Source: a virus. From it: DNA of 36,303 bases. The translations under genes were made by a program, and so were the position numbers. The stretch covers positions 1-36,303 of IMG/VR virus record IMGVR_UViG_3300000228_000015. One strand, given 5' to 3'. Below, piece after piece: positions 16,240-25,537 of the stretch. Positions within the stretch are counted from its first letter, which is position 1. Each line of letters opens with the position of its first letter. The notes beneath the pieces were generated by a model. It made no database searches. It was given only the letters and a program-made list of their open reading frames with translations, and was not told the DNA's origin.

Positions 16240-17630
16240 AATTGTGTTATGAATAATTTACCGGTGAATTTCTCTGTTAAATGAATTACATTCCCGCATT
16301 GTTTCCATTGGCTTAATTTGTTAATAGAAACAGTTTCTGAAATTGTTCTTATGGCAATAATGGACGTGACTGATGTGTGCGATTTTACTGATAATTCTAG
16401 ATTATATCCATTATTAGATGGAATGATTAAATGATTATCTAGATTACCGAGGTTAAATGTGGAAACTTCTGCCGATAAACCTACTGGTATCCATTCGATA
16501 TCTACCCCATTGAGTCTAGGCATAAACATCGAATGCCCGTCAGTAAAATTAAAGAAAAGTCCTTCTTTTCTCTCAATAGATACTTCACATGATGGTGGTA
16601 ATGATATATGTTGGTAAAAATCATCATCTACTTCCAAATCTTCAAAATCCACACATAATGGTCCTATAGATTTTATCTTTTTTGGTATTGTAAATGATAA
16701 ACAAGAACCAGTTCGGCGTAGTGGAGTTTGTGTGTTTAATTGTATGTATTTTTTCGGTTCATCATCCACTTTCATATAAACCTTACCCGAACTTTCCGAA
16801 CACATCAAATTGACTGTATTTATTTTCCTATTCGAATTTACCCCCATTTTTATGTCAATCACACCACCAGCTTTATCGATAATATATTCGTTATTAAATA
16901 CACCATTAAAAATAACATCTTCATTAATACCTCGGTGTGTCATCTCAAATTCTTTAACTAACCTACTAGTATCTGTTAAATTAGAAATAGTAATATGTTC
17001 ACTCGAGCTGGTGGTAGTCTGTAAGGTCAGGTCAATTACATTTAAACCATTCACAACAGTGAATTGGGAACTATCCATTATATCAATCGTGGATACCGTG
17101 GGGATAGATAGTAGAGGGTTAGACACAGACTCTAATAATGATGGTAAAACTGGATCCCCCGATTCCTCTATCCGCTTTGTATAAGTATTCCTAGTCATAA
17201 AAGGATCCGATGAATTTCTTATGGCGCTAATACCTTCTTTTAGAATATTTAATTGATACCTGATCCATTCCTGCTGCTTAATAAATAAGCTTCCAAAAGA
17301 TAAGATTCCAGAAATTTGTGACTCTACTGGAATCTTCTGTAAAATTCTATCTCTACTGATCTCTTTCAATTTGGCTATATTATTATCCGCAATAATTTTC
17401 AAATTCGTATTTTGTTGTACAGTAGGTGTAGTTTCTAAAGAATGTAAAAAATTATTATCATCTATGATGTATAAATCACTCAAGGGGATCAATCCTTCCT
17501 CACGTAATACACCAGAGAAAAAAGTACCAGGTACTAGAATATTCGGGGCTCCATCTACCTGATTGTTATCTCTAAGCCAGCCACAAACTCTCTTTTTGCC
17601 TCTTTCTAAACGATAAGTTGCTCTAAACAT
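16236..17630 (-). CDS. Protein of unknown function, probable virion component (464 aa)
   Basis: No family recognised. It begins MFRATYRLERGKKRV, has a helical, charged stretch at about 75-155, and is then beta-rich with many Ser/Thr and Ile/Val alternations. It is the first gene of the three-gene cassette and starts 4 bases after the DNA polymerase stop; its Shine-Dalgarno-like GGGGA is inside the end of the polymerase gene. No catalytic residues can be named. The location between replication genes and the IS element is unusual if it is structural. Confidence 0.85.
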   Translation of the reverse strand: MFRATYRLERGKKRVCGWLRDNNQVDGAPNILVPGTFFSGVLREEGLIPLSDLYIIDDNNFLHSLETTPTVQQNTNLKIIADNNIAKLKEISRDRILQKIPVESQISGILSFGSLFIKQQEWIRYQLNILKEGISAIRNSSDPFMTRNTYTKRIEESGDPVLPSLLESVSNPLLSIPTVSTIDIMDSSQFTVVNGLNVIDLTLQTTTSSSEHITISNLTDTSRLVKEFEMTHRGINEDVIFNGVFNNEYIIDKAGGVIDIKMGVNSNRKINTVNLMCSESSGKVYMKVDDEPKKYIQLNTQTPLRRTGSCLSFTIPKKIKSIGPLCVDFEDLEVDDDFYQHISLPPSCEVSIERKEGLFFNFTDGHSMFMPRLNGVDIEWIPVGLSAEVSTFNLGNLDNHLIIPSNNGYNLELSVKSHTSVTSIIAIRTISETVSINKLSQWKQCGNVIHLTEKFTGKLFITQL

Positions 17631-17634
17631 CTTT

Positions 17635-20600
17635 TTAAATCCCCAATGATTTTTTTATAAAAAAACTGATCTCTTCCTCGGTGAATTCAGTAGGATTTTC
17701 TATCCAAGTCCGATAATCTGTATCAGTTCCCTTTGGTTTTCGATTCAAAAACTTCAAAAGATTAGTTAAGATCATTTCCCAACCAAAAGCCCCTAGTAAT
17801 TTTTGACCTTTTTGGATGAAGTCTACTTGGACGATTTGGGCCACATCCGGTTTGAGTGACATCAATTCTTTTGGTAATTCTTCTTTAAAACAAATAGCCG
17901 TCCATTTCGGTAATGGTGGTTTTATTTTTAAACATCGAACTCTATCTCCTGAAAATATCTCTGGTACTGATGACTTAGATTCTCTCAATAACATATTATG
18001 TATAAGTGCCCCCTTAACGTGAATAGGTGCACTTTTTCCGAAAACATTCGGACCACTGCCTATATATTTTTCTAAATTATTAACAGCAACGGAGTAGCTC
18101 AGTCTATTAGCTACCTCTTGCGGAGACCCGATAGACAATAGATTATGCAATTTTTTAGCTCTATTCAAGAAATCTAATAATGCAGAATTCATGTCTAATT
18201 TTTTACCATTATCTAATAAATAATTAACAAGTATTTCTAATTCTTCCCTGATACCTTCACTCATGTTAACTTTCTTAAGTTCGAAACCAGTTATTTTTAA
18301 TTTCTTGGTATTAGCTGTCCTTATGATGTATTTTTTCTTCGCCAGATACATGGCACCGTCAGATATTTTCTCAGCCTCGTGTTCGAAAGCAATGGAAAAA
18401 TTGGATGTCGATCGCAGACGTTTTACTTTGAATTCTGCATTCATAAAAGTATTTAGAGTGGACACTGCTATATCGACCACAGCTTTTATTAATTTGATAT
18501 AATCACCCGCTTCATCATCAGGAAAAACACTTTCAACCAAGTCATCTAAGGCGAAAACAACAGAATCTGTATCCATAGTAACAACTCTATCGGTTATCGA
18601 ATCATCCCAAAACGGGATTTCCAGATGTTCTTTGTCGAATTCTTTAAGTATTTGTTGAAGAGCCGGAAGATGTTTTTTATAGATACTCTGGAAGAAAATA
18701 TTTATCCATTGTTCTGCATTCAAGACGACAGCTTGTCCGGTACTGGTGATGCCTTGTGCGGTTAAAGGATTGTATAATCTATTATACCGTGAGGCCAACT
18801 GTCCATAAGAAGCATTAAGTAATAGTTTCCAACCTAGTTGACCAGTATTATATTTATCCATCGCAACTTTGTCTTCTTCTAGATGATTCAGATCATAAGC
18901 ATCGCGATGTTTTTGGAACTTCCGTTTCAACAATTTACGGGTGGTGAATCCAGATTCAATAAAGGAGGCAAATACACCCTTTTCGTCTTCAGATGATGGA
19001 TTTTTGTGTAATGTTCCATCACCACTAATATTCCAAAGACCGGAGGATAGATTGTTTCTTAATACCACCGCGTCGATCGAAAACCCGGCTGGGGGATGCT
19101 CAGTCGTCGGCAGAGTCACTAGAAATTCATCACTTATCAATGAAGTATCTTCATCGAAAGAATTATCATTTTTTTCTGTGTCCCCTGGTGCCTCGTTGGG
19201 AGACATTTGTGGTTCGGTTGAAATCCAAATGTCTCCGTTTTCCGGTAGCAAATCCAATACGTCCAAGGTCAAAGCAGCCTTACGATTTAGAAGAGTCTTT
19301 GCCCCATCATCCCCCGGTGCCACTTGATAATGAAATACATTATCTAAATAGATCTTACCAATGAAAGTTTCGGGTGACATATTGAGTACAACCATACCAG
19401 TCGGATAAGAAGATGTAACATCAATACAAGTAGTGTGTTTATAAAATCGTCTTCCCCAAACACTTATAGGTTTTTTAACAAAACCTCCCTTAATTTTATC
19501 CAAATTCGGACTCACGAAATGTCCCGGAGCTACGAAATTCCGTTCACGTAAGAATTTAACTAAGGCTCCGTCTAATATAGCTGACATGTATACCACTCTA
19601 TCGACCGGGATACCAGCCAGTGAACAAAATTCACATGCTAACTCAGTGAGATTACGTTTGATATCTACATCAGCGGTCAAACGGACATCTCTTATATTAT
19701 ATGCTACATAAGTTTCCCAATGTTCTTTGAACATAGTAACAAGACTTAACTCTTTATTACCACCATCTCCGTATGCTTTTAATTTACCTTCACTGAATTC
19801 AAATTTACCAACATTGTCCAACGAGTATGATGAAAGGCTAATTCTTGTGAATTTTTTATAAAGATCCAGTAAATCTAGCAATCCTTTACCTGGTATTTTA
19901 ATGAACCATTTATTTCTAGCCTCTTTGGAATCATATTTTTTGTAAACACTCACATAACCAATATCTGACACAGAAGCTAAACCAGCCGCTAAGATTTTAT
20001 AATATTTATGTTTTTTATTCTTGGCAACAGATCTTAATACTTCGCATCTCCGATGTATGTAAGGTATATCATATTGGTTACTATTCCACCCAGATATAGT
20101 ATGCCCCTGACTCATTTCACCCAATATATGTGCTATCAAAGTCACTTCATCTTCACAATAGACAAACTCTGTATCATCTGGTAATTCATTCATTTGTTCT
20201 TGGGTTAATGGTTTTATGCCATAACAAATCATTTTATTTTCCCAATAACGTAAAAATGTACAAGCTGTTATAGGCCATAATGCTTTTTCGGGAGACGGAA
20301 AACCAGTTTCAGAAAAGACTTCTATATCAAAATATAATCGTTTCGGACGTATCACAGTCTCCGGTGTTTTAGGAAAAAGTTCAGATATTCTGGGAATCTC
20401 TGGGGGGACGAAACCATTTTCTTTGACAACTATTTTTTCTTCCCCCCCGATATTCTTGAGGTCTTCAGTCAAATTAAATAGCCTATCATATTTAATTTGG
20501 ATTAAACTATGTCCTTCTAATGATTTTAATTTGGTGTTTATTTGCGGATCTTCACTACTGGGGGCACGAACATAAATGGTAGGTTTCCAGTGGTCTTTAA

Positions 20601-20706
20601 TGTATCTGAGTGTCATGGAATCATCGAAGGCCCAGATGTGTAAATCCGAATTTTGACGATCCAGATAAGAATCAAAATAATATAAATCATCGAATGAAAT
20701 TGTCAT
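17635..20706 (-). CDS. Family B DNA polymerase with 3'-5' exonuclease
   Basis: The replicative phage polymerase. In the 1023-residue protein all key motifs are present: Exo I FDIEV (D127, E129), Exo II ISGWNSNQYD (about 204-213), Exo III YNIRD (about 336-340), Pol A DVTSSYP (about 429-435), Pol B KLLLNASYG (about 627-635) and Pol C MDTDS (about 711-715). Both activities should be intact. An acidic, Ser/Pro-rich stretch of some 40 residues (about 495-540, APGDTEKNDNSFDEDTS) lies between motifs A and B and looks like an insertion. T4 gp43 is about 900 residues. The start at 20706 is chosen because GGAG lies 9 bases upstream; in-frame TTG and ATG codons further up lack suitable spacing. A terminator precedes the gene, so it must have its own promoter or depend on read-through. 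Confidence 0.96.
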   Translation of the reverse strand: MTISFDDLYYFDSYLDRQNSDLHIWAFDDSMTLRYIKDHWKPTIYVRAPSSEDPQINTKLKSLEGHSLIQIKYDRLFNLTEDLKNIGGEEKIVVKENGFVPPEIPRISELFPKTPETVIRPKRLYFDIEVFSETGFPSPEKALWPITACTFLRYWENKMICYGIKPLTQEQMNELPDDTEFVYCEDEVTLIAHILGEMSQGHTISGWNSNQYDIPYIHRRCEVLRSVAKNKKHKYYKILAAGLASVSDIGYVSVYKKYDSKEARNKWFIKIPGKGLLDLLDLYKKFTRISLSSYSLDNVGKFEFSEGKLKAYGDGGNKELSLVTMFKEHWETYVAYNIRDVRLTADVDIKRNLTELACEFCSLAGIPVDRVVYMSAILDGALVKFLRERNFVAPGHFVSPNLDKIKGGFVKKPISVWGRRFYKHTTCIDVTSSYPTGMVVLNMSPETFIGKIYLDNVFHYQVAPGDDGAKTLLNRKAALTLDVLDLLPENGDIWISTEPQMSPNEAPGDTEKNDNSFDEDTSLISDEFLVTLPTTEHPPAGFSIDAVVLRNNLSSGLWNISGDGTLHKNPSSEDEKGVFASFIESGFTTRKLLKRKFQKHRDAYDLNHLEEDKVAMDKYNTGQLGWKLLLNASYGQLASRYNRLYNPLTAQGITSTGQAVVLNAEQWINIFFQSIYKKHLPALQQILKEFDKEHLEIPFWDDSITDRVVTMDTDSVVFALDDLVESVFPDDEAGDYIKLIKAVVDIAVSTLNTFMNAEFKVKRLRSTSNFSIAFEHEAEKISDGAMYLAKKKYIIRTANTKKLKITGFELKKVNMSEGIREELEILVNYLLDNGKKLDMNSALLDFLNRAKKLHNLLSIGSPQEVANRLSYSVAVNNLEKYIGSGPNVFGKSAPIHVKGALIHNMLLRESKSSVPEIFSGDRVRCLKIKPPLPKWTAICFKEELPKELMSLKPDVAQIVQVDFIQKGQKLLGAFGWEMILTNLLKFLNRKPKGTDTDYRTWIENPTEFTEEEISFFIKKSLGI

Positions 20707-20723
20707 ATACAGCATCTCCAAAT

Positions 20724-20763
20724 AAAAAGGGTTTATAGATCTCTAAGATCAATAAACCCTTTT
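20724..20763 (-). terminator. Intrinsic terminator after the topoisomerase large-subunit gene
   Basis: 20725-20736 and 20752-20763 form a 12-bp perfect stem (AAAAGGGTTTAT), with an inner GATCT/AGATC stem in the loop. On the minus strand five T follow at once. It stands 18 bases beyond the topoisomerase stop and just before the ribosome binding site of the polymerase. On the plus strand four T end the stem, so weak termination there is possible. Confidence 0.8.
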
Positions 20764-20780
20764 TGCCCGGGAATTAAATT

Positions 20781-22583
20781 TCAGAAATTGAACATATAAC
20801 TACAATCACCTAACCATTCCTTACGAAGATCCGCGGAATTCGGTCCCTTACCAAAAACTAATTCGAAATATTTATCGGAATTCTCATCAACTTCCACTCT
20901 TTCCAATAAAGGTTTTAATAATATTTTTTTAACATCCGTCAAAGATAAGGATCCGAGTCCTTTTATATACTTCATATCAGATGGCAATGGTGATGGCAAT
21001 TCATTTTCATGATAATAAAAATCCCTTTTGCCCCCAGCGATATATCTCGGTGTCAATAACCGGCAAATTCTACCTTTCATTAAGAGTTCAGGCCAAAAAC
21101 GCCAATAAAAACCATAAAGTAAACCACATATAGATGTGCCATCATGATCAGCATCAGTAGTTATGTAGATTTTACTATATCTACAATTAACTATATTTGG
21201 GGATGTCATAGATAACCCCATCACAGAGCATAAATCCAACAAAGCCACACTATCCGCAGATTTGAGAATATTATCTTCACCTATAACGTTTTTGATTTTA
21301 CCCTTTAAACAATAAACTGCTTGAGTCTTGGGGTTTCTAGCTTGAGCAAAGAAACCTTTAGCAGAATCCCCTTCTGTAATTATCAAAATACGATCCTCAG
21401 CTTTTGAAGCAGTTGCATCTATTAATTTTTCAGATTTTACACGTCGCTTACTGCCTTTTTCCTTACCACGTATTTTCTTGTGTGTTCGTTCCTCAACAAC
21501 AGACTCGATGAGTTTTACGAATTCTTCATTATTACTCAGTTCTTCAGCGACCAGGTCAACTAATGGTTCCAAATTAGTTTTTAAGTCGTTTTTATCGCAA
21601 TCAACCATTTCCAATTTTGTCGGACTGTGAAATGCTGGGTTTTTTACCCTTATTGCGAGCAATCCCCCAACATTTCTAGATATATCTCCTCTTTCCAATC
21701 CTTCAATCTTCATTAGATCCACGAGCTTTCCAGATAATAAAGATTTGAAATTTTTTACATGGAGACCACCACATTCTGTGCCATTTACCCAACCGACAAA
21801 AGAGCTAGTATCGTTAGTTACAACAGCTCGACAAAAACCACCCGACACATCACAAAGGGGTTCAATCTCATTTCCTTTTATGAAATCTTCTCCTCGGAGT
21901 AATGGGATTTCACCATCATCATAATAACACTTCACGTCAATTTCCGGGTAACAAAACATGATGTTGTTCAAGAGTTGTAAAACAACCTCAATATCTTTCG
22001 CCGTCCATTGTAATCTATTTAGATCTAAATAGACATCGACCTCAGTGCCGGTTTCGCCTTCATAATCTGTAATTTCTGGCTTATCAATGTTACTCAGATT
22101 ATTGCGGAATGACTGGGTGTACTGTTTGCCGTTAAATCTTGTAACTAGATCCATTCTAGTCGACATGACATTGACTGCAAATACACCGATACCGAATAAA
22201 CCAGATGTCGCTCTCTCCCCTTCAAAATTCGATCCAGCTAATGAATTTGCGAATGCTAATTCAGGCTGCCAAACACCAGATTCTGAGTCTTTTTTAATCG
22301 GGATACCGGTACCGTTATCTATTACTTTGAATCCGTCCTCCCGCAAGAATACTTGTATAGAATCACCGTTCTTGAACTTGGAACGAATAGCTGCATCGAC
22401 TGAATTATCCAATACTTCCTGAACCGCTCTGATGGAAGCTGGAGAATAGCCACTCACGTCTTTTATCACACCACCAACATAACCTTTCCTAAGATCTTTA
22501 GAAGGTGTGATTGGTCCGAGGTAGAGATCGGTTCTCAAAAGTACATGTTCGACTGGATTTAATTTCTTGACATCGCTTACCAT
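20781..22583 (-). CDS. Type II DNA topoisomerase, ATPase subunit (T4 gp39/gp60-like, undivided)
   Basis: GyrB/ParE-type subunit that partners the gp52-like protein. In the 600-residue protein: GHKL ATPase motifs EVLDNSVDAA (E56 to A65), VIDNGTGIP (87-95) and GLFGIG (128-133); the QTK-loop equivalent SPTKLEM (320-326); and the TOPRIM metal site ITEGDSA (E404) with TDADHDG (D477, D479, D481). T4 splits this protein over genes 39 and 60; here it is a single frame. GGAG lies about 12 bases before the ATG. It is preceded by a homing endonuclease gene and followed by a terminator. Confidence 0.96.
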   Translation of the reverse strand: MVSDVKKLNPVEHVLLRTDLYLGPITPSKDLRKGYVGGVIKDVSGYSPASIRAVQEVLDNSVDAAIRSKFKNGDSIQVFLREDGFKVIDNGTGIPIKKDSESGVWQPELAFANSLAGSNFEGERATSGLFGIGVFAVNVMSTRMDLVTRFNGKQYTQSFRNNLSNIDKPEITDYEGETGTEVDVYLDLNRLQWTAKDIEVVLQLLNNIMFCYPEIDVKCYYDDGEIPLLRGEDFIKGNEIEPLCDVSGGFCRAVVTNDTSSFVGWVNGTECGGLHVKNFKSLLSGKLVDLMKIEGLERGDISRNVGGLLAIRVKNPAFHSPTKLEMVDCDKNDLKTNLEPLVDLVAEELSNNEEFVKLIESVVEERTHKKIRGKEKGSKRRVKSEKLIDATASKAEDRILIITEGDSAKGFFAQARNPKTQAVYCLKGKIKNVIGEDNILKSADSVALLDLCSVMGLSMTSPNIVNCRYSKIYITTDADHDGTSICGLLYGFYWRFWPELLMKGRICRLLTPRYIAGGKRDFYYHENELPSPLPSDMKYIKGLGSLSLTDVKKILLKPLLERVEVDENSDKYFELVFGKGPNSADLRKEWLGDCSYMFNF

Positions 22584-22678
22584 TTTATGATTCTTCTCCG
22601 TTGATTGATCTGATGAAAAATTATTTGTGTGCTTGATTAACTATAGTTGCAATAGCTCAGGAATTAGTTTCCCGAATT
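22584..22678 (-). promoter_or_regulatory. Gap between the homing endonuclease and topoisomerase genes
   Basis: 95 bases without an open frame. On the minus strand it ends in ACGGAGAAG about 10 bases before the topoisomerase ATG. A TATAGT hexamer is present but no -35 box sits at a normal distance, so I do not call a promoter. No hairpin terminator follows the endonuclease gene. Confidence 0.3.
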
Positions 22679-24298
22679 TTACTCAATAGACAAATTCAGC
22701 TCATTTTCGTAAACCAAATTTCCACAATCCCAAATTCTATCATAAGCATTCATAAGCATATTTTTCCATGCAGATAAATCGGGATCGAAAATCGCCAATT
22801 TATCTTTCAGGAGATGTTTTTGAAAACGATTTCTTGAATGAAGATTAACATAGTCTTTTGTGTAGAAATGATTGGGTGTTGAAGTTCGTAAATAAGTGAA
22901 CCCCATAGCTTGATAGAGTTTACCATTTGACCAACGGCGATTAGCATAACTGATAATCGACCCCCTATTTTCAATTCTGAAAGCTTTCAACAACTTACTG
23001 GCAGCCCCAATTACCTGATAATTTTTCTCACTACAAAATCGAATCAACTCCCAATCATGACTTTTAGAGAAACGAGACTTATTGAAAGTCATCAATGCCA
23101 CTAGTTTACCCTCATGGAACAAACCTTTCCTGATAGCAGCACTCACATAACCTTGGAGATGATTTTGTTCCAGAAATGATCTACTCTCTAGGTCCGACAC
23201 ATCTCTTACAATAGTTTTTCTCGCCCCTATTTTATGATCACATATTCCCAGTTTGCTTTTCACTACGGATAACCAAAGTTCCAACGGTTCATTGTCAAAA
23301 ATATGAAGTAGTTGAATTCCTTGTTTCTCACATGCCAAAGTTTTATTCAAATGATAATTTTTGTCTTTCCCTTGATTTTCTGAGTGCCAATAAACCCCAT
23401 CGAATTCGATCGCCAATCCGTGTTCCGGGAAATAAATATCTATTTCGAATGGAGGAATCAATTTCCTAGTGTTGGTTATAATTTCACCCACATAGAAGTC
23501 TCTAATACGATCCAGCAAGTGTATTTCAGCCGCTGAATTAAATTTCTCAAACCTAAGAGGGATATCATGTAACTTTAAATATCGAGTAATTGTGCAAAAA
23601 GACAATTTTAGAATATTAGCCAACACTTGACAATTATGTGAGGACTCTTCGAACATCTTATTCATTTTATTTTTATCTTCTAATATTATTCGTATTTCTG
23701 GTGAATAATATTCACCCAATATTTTATTTCTTACAAATGTTTTGAACTGATCCGTTTGTGAAAAATGTTCTTTACCGAAATTCTTTAAATTCGTTTTTTT
23801 CTGTTTCTCTAATATAGTGTAATTTTTCAGGGGATGAGTGCACCCGTATTTTTCTAAACTTGTTTTTCTCTTCTTGTCTTTACATTCATCTGTCTCAGCA
23901 TAATTATCGACCCCATATAATTCTCGATTTCTAGAAATCGAAATGGTTTTAAATTCGGCAACTTTAGCAAAATTATCAACTCCATATCTGGCTGAATTAG
24001 TCTCTATAGTTTTACTTCTAATAAAAGGGGAATTAGCAATGCATTTTGTACTGCAATATAGAACAGGGTTTCTTTTGGGTACCAAATCCCCACCACAAAC
24101 TAAACATTTCTCTAGATCGGTCTGACCGTTTAGATATGCAAATACACGAATATTAAAATTCACTGATGGAGGAAAAAATGAAGTGGCCTGCATTAAGGCA
24201 TATTTGAAATCGAAATCCATCGTTTTTTCAAATTGGCTATTTAATCTGGTTCCGTCTTTAATGAAAGCATTGTACAATATATATTCTCGGAGGGTCAT
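22679..24298 (-). CDS. Free-standing homing-type endonuclease (VSR-like, with DNA-binding repeats)
   Basis: A 539-residue multidomain protein of a kind common as mobile genes in large phages. In order: a treble-clef CLVCGG...YCSTKC (about 65-86); repeats of the 'YGvdNfa...f' type (YGVDNFAKVAEFK, YGVDNYAET, YGCTHPLKN, FGKEHFSQTDQFK; about 105-186) used for DNA recognition; a VSR/EDxHD-like nuclease core with FEIDIYF (D287) and LAIEFDGVYWHSE (E298, D300, H305); and a C-terminal domain (about 355-480, FLEQNHLQGY, KLVALMTF, GAASKLLKAF) often attached to such nucleases. The ATG at 24298 follows AAGGA; a TTG 18 bases up lacks one. It sits between the capsid and topoisomerase genes, after the capsid terminator, as expected for an intergenic homing insertion. 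Confidence 0.88.
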   Translation of the reverse strand: MTLREYILYNAFIKDGTRLNSQFEKTMDFDFKYALMQATSFFPPSVNFNIRVFAYLNGQTDLEKCLVCGGDLVPKRNPVLYCSTKCIANSPFIRSKTIETNSARYGVDNFAKVAEFKTISISRNRELYGVDNYAETDECKDKKRKTSLEKYGCTHPLKNYTILEKQKKTNLKNFGKEHFSQTDQFKTFVRNKILGEYYSPEIRIILEDKNKMNKMFEESSHNCQVLANILKLSFCTITRYLKLHDIPLRFEKFNSAAEIHLLDRIRDFYVGEIITNTRKLIPPFEIDIYFPEHGLAIEFDGVYWHSENQGKDKNYHLNKTLACEKQGIQLLHIFDNEPLELWLSVVKSKLGICDHKIGARKTIVRDVSDLESRSFLEQNHLQGYVSAAIRKGLFHEGKLVALMTFNKSRFSKSHDWELIRFCSEKNYQVIGAASKLLKAFRIENRGSIISYANRRWSNGKLYQAMGFTYLRTSTPNHFYTKDYVNLHSRNRFQKHLLKDKLAIFDPDLSAWKNMLMNAYDRIWDCGNLVYENELNLSIE

Positions 24299-24336
24299 AG
24301 TAATCCTTTTTATCAAAAAACTGATTCAGTCCCAAC

Positions 24337-24370
24337 AAAAAAACCTCATCCCTTTCAGGATGAGGTTTTT
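24337..24370 (-). terminator. Strong terminator after the major capsid gene (bidirectional)
   Basis: 24339-24351 and 24358-24370 form a 13-bp stem (AAAAACCTCATCC with GGATGAGGTTTTT) around a 6-base loop. On the minus strand seven T end the structure; on the plus strand five T do. It lies 20 bases after the capsid stop and insulates it from the homing endonuclease gene. Confidence 0.9.
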
Positions 24371-24390
24371 AAAAACAAGGTGAGAACAGA

Positions 24391-25524
24391 TTACACGATA
24401 GTTACCTGACCAAACAGGGTAGGCTCGGTGATGTCAACCCGGTCCACACTGAAAACCACTTGGCTGGTACTCAAGTCGCGATCGAAGATCTCGGGAGAAA
24501 CACCCAAAGCGATGTACGGTGCATAAAGGATGGGATTCTGAGTGGGGTCATCCGGATTGAATACACCGACGATAGCATTATTCCCCATTGCAGGATCATA
24601 ATATACCATCCATCTCTTTGCGAATACACCCATGCGTCCTTTCTGAGGAATCATGTCACTCCACATTTCATTCGGTTTGGTCTTGATCCAACGCTCTACA
24701 AGGCGAAGGCCCTTGGTGCCGAGCATCACGACATTGGGATAAAGACCAGTGGATACGTGAACCCGATTCGAAGCATCAGCAAGAGCTTCGAAGAACAGAC
24801 CATACTCACACTCTTTCTCTGTACAAGTTTTAGCGGCGTCTAAGATGGGATCAGTGAAATTCACCTTGTTACCAGCAGGAACTATGGAGGGCAGGCGAAG
24901 AATAGTGGCCATCTCCAACTCATCACGAAGTTTGACGTAAGCAGTCTGTAACATCTTATTATCAAAGCCTGCTTTACTGCCCTTACCAAGAACAGATGCA
25001 CGACGGAGAATGGAGTGGAAGGTCTGTGAGAGCTCCAAAGGACGAATGGTAGCTTCAACCAATTCTCTCCGAAGTTCTGCTTTCAAGCGTCTGGCGGGGG
25101 ACTGCTCGCCTGGATCACTTGCATAAGAGGAAGAACGTACAGCACCGAGGGTCTGACCGGCAGTGATAGAATCAGCCGCATGATCATCAGCATACTCGAA
25201 CTGCAGACGATAAATATAGCCATAGATATTATCCAATACCTGAGTAGAGGCTAATTCGTTGATCATGGAGCCGGTCCAAAATTTACCAGTGATAATCATG
25301 GAAATATCACGATAAAGATCGGTGTCATCCTGAACCATACCAGCACCAGATTCAGCGATTGCTGCATAATATTTAGCAGTATTCATACTGACATCAAAAA
25401 GAGAGCCAGTATCGACATTGGGGTGACGTTCAGCAACGGTGGTTACGAAAGCCTCAACCTGGTCCAAATTATCCTGGCTGAGAGTGGCTGCATGGCAGCT
25501 TTCTAAAATTTTATCCATCTTCAT
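24391..25524 (-). CDS. Major capsid protein (T4 gp23-like)
   Basis: Main shell protein of the head, HK97 fold inferred from the gp23 family. In the 377-residue protein the C-terminal stretch KRWMVYYDP...NPILYAPYIAL (about 300-340) matches the gp23 pattern of the last strands. An I-A-E tripeptide ends at residue 58, near where gp23 is cut (after residue 65) by the gp21 protease, whose consensus is I/L-x-E; so removal of the first 58 residues is plausible. The ATG at 25524 is preferred over one at 25545, since AAGGAG lies 9 bases before it and directly follows the stop of the scaffold gene. The base composition is less AT-rich than the neighbours, consistent with very high expression. A strong terminator follows. 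Confidence 0.9.
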   Translation of the reverse strand: MKMDKILESCHAATLSQDNLDQVEAFVTTVAERHPNVDTGSLFDVSMNTAKYYAAIAESGAGMVQDDTDLYRDISMIITGKFWTGSMINELASTQVLDNIYGYIYRLQFEYADDHAADSITAGQTLGAVRSSSYASDPGEQSPARRLKAELRRELVEATIRPLELSQTFHSILRRASVLGKGSKAGFDNKMLQTAYVKLRDELEMATILRLPSIVPAGNKVNFTDPILDAAKTCTEKECEYGLFFEALADASNRVHVSTGLYPNVVMLGTKGLRLVERWIKTKPNEMWSDMIPQKGRMGVFAKRWMVYYDPAMGNNAIVGVFNPDDPTQNPILYAPYIALGVSPEIFDRDLSTSQVVFSVDRVDITEPTLFGQVTIV

Positions 25525-25537
25525 TTTTTTTGTCTCC

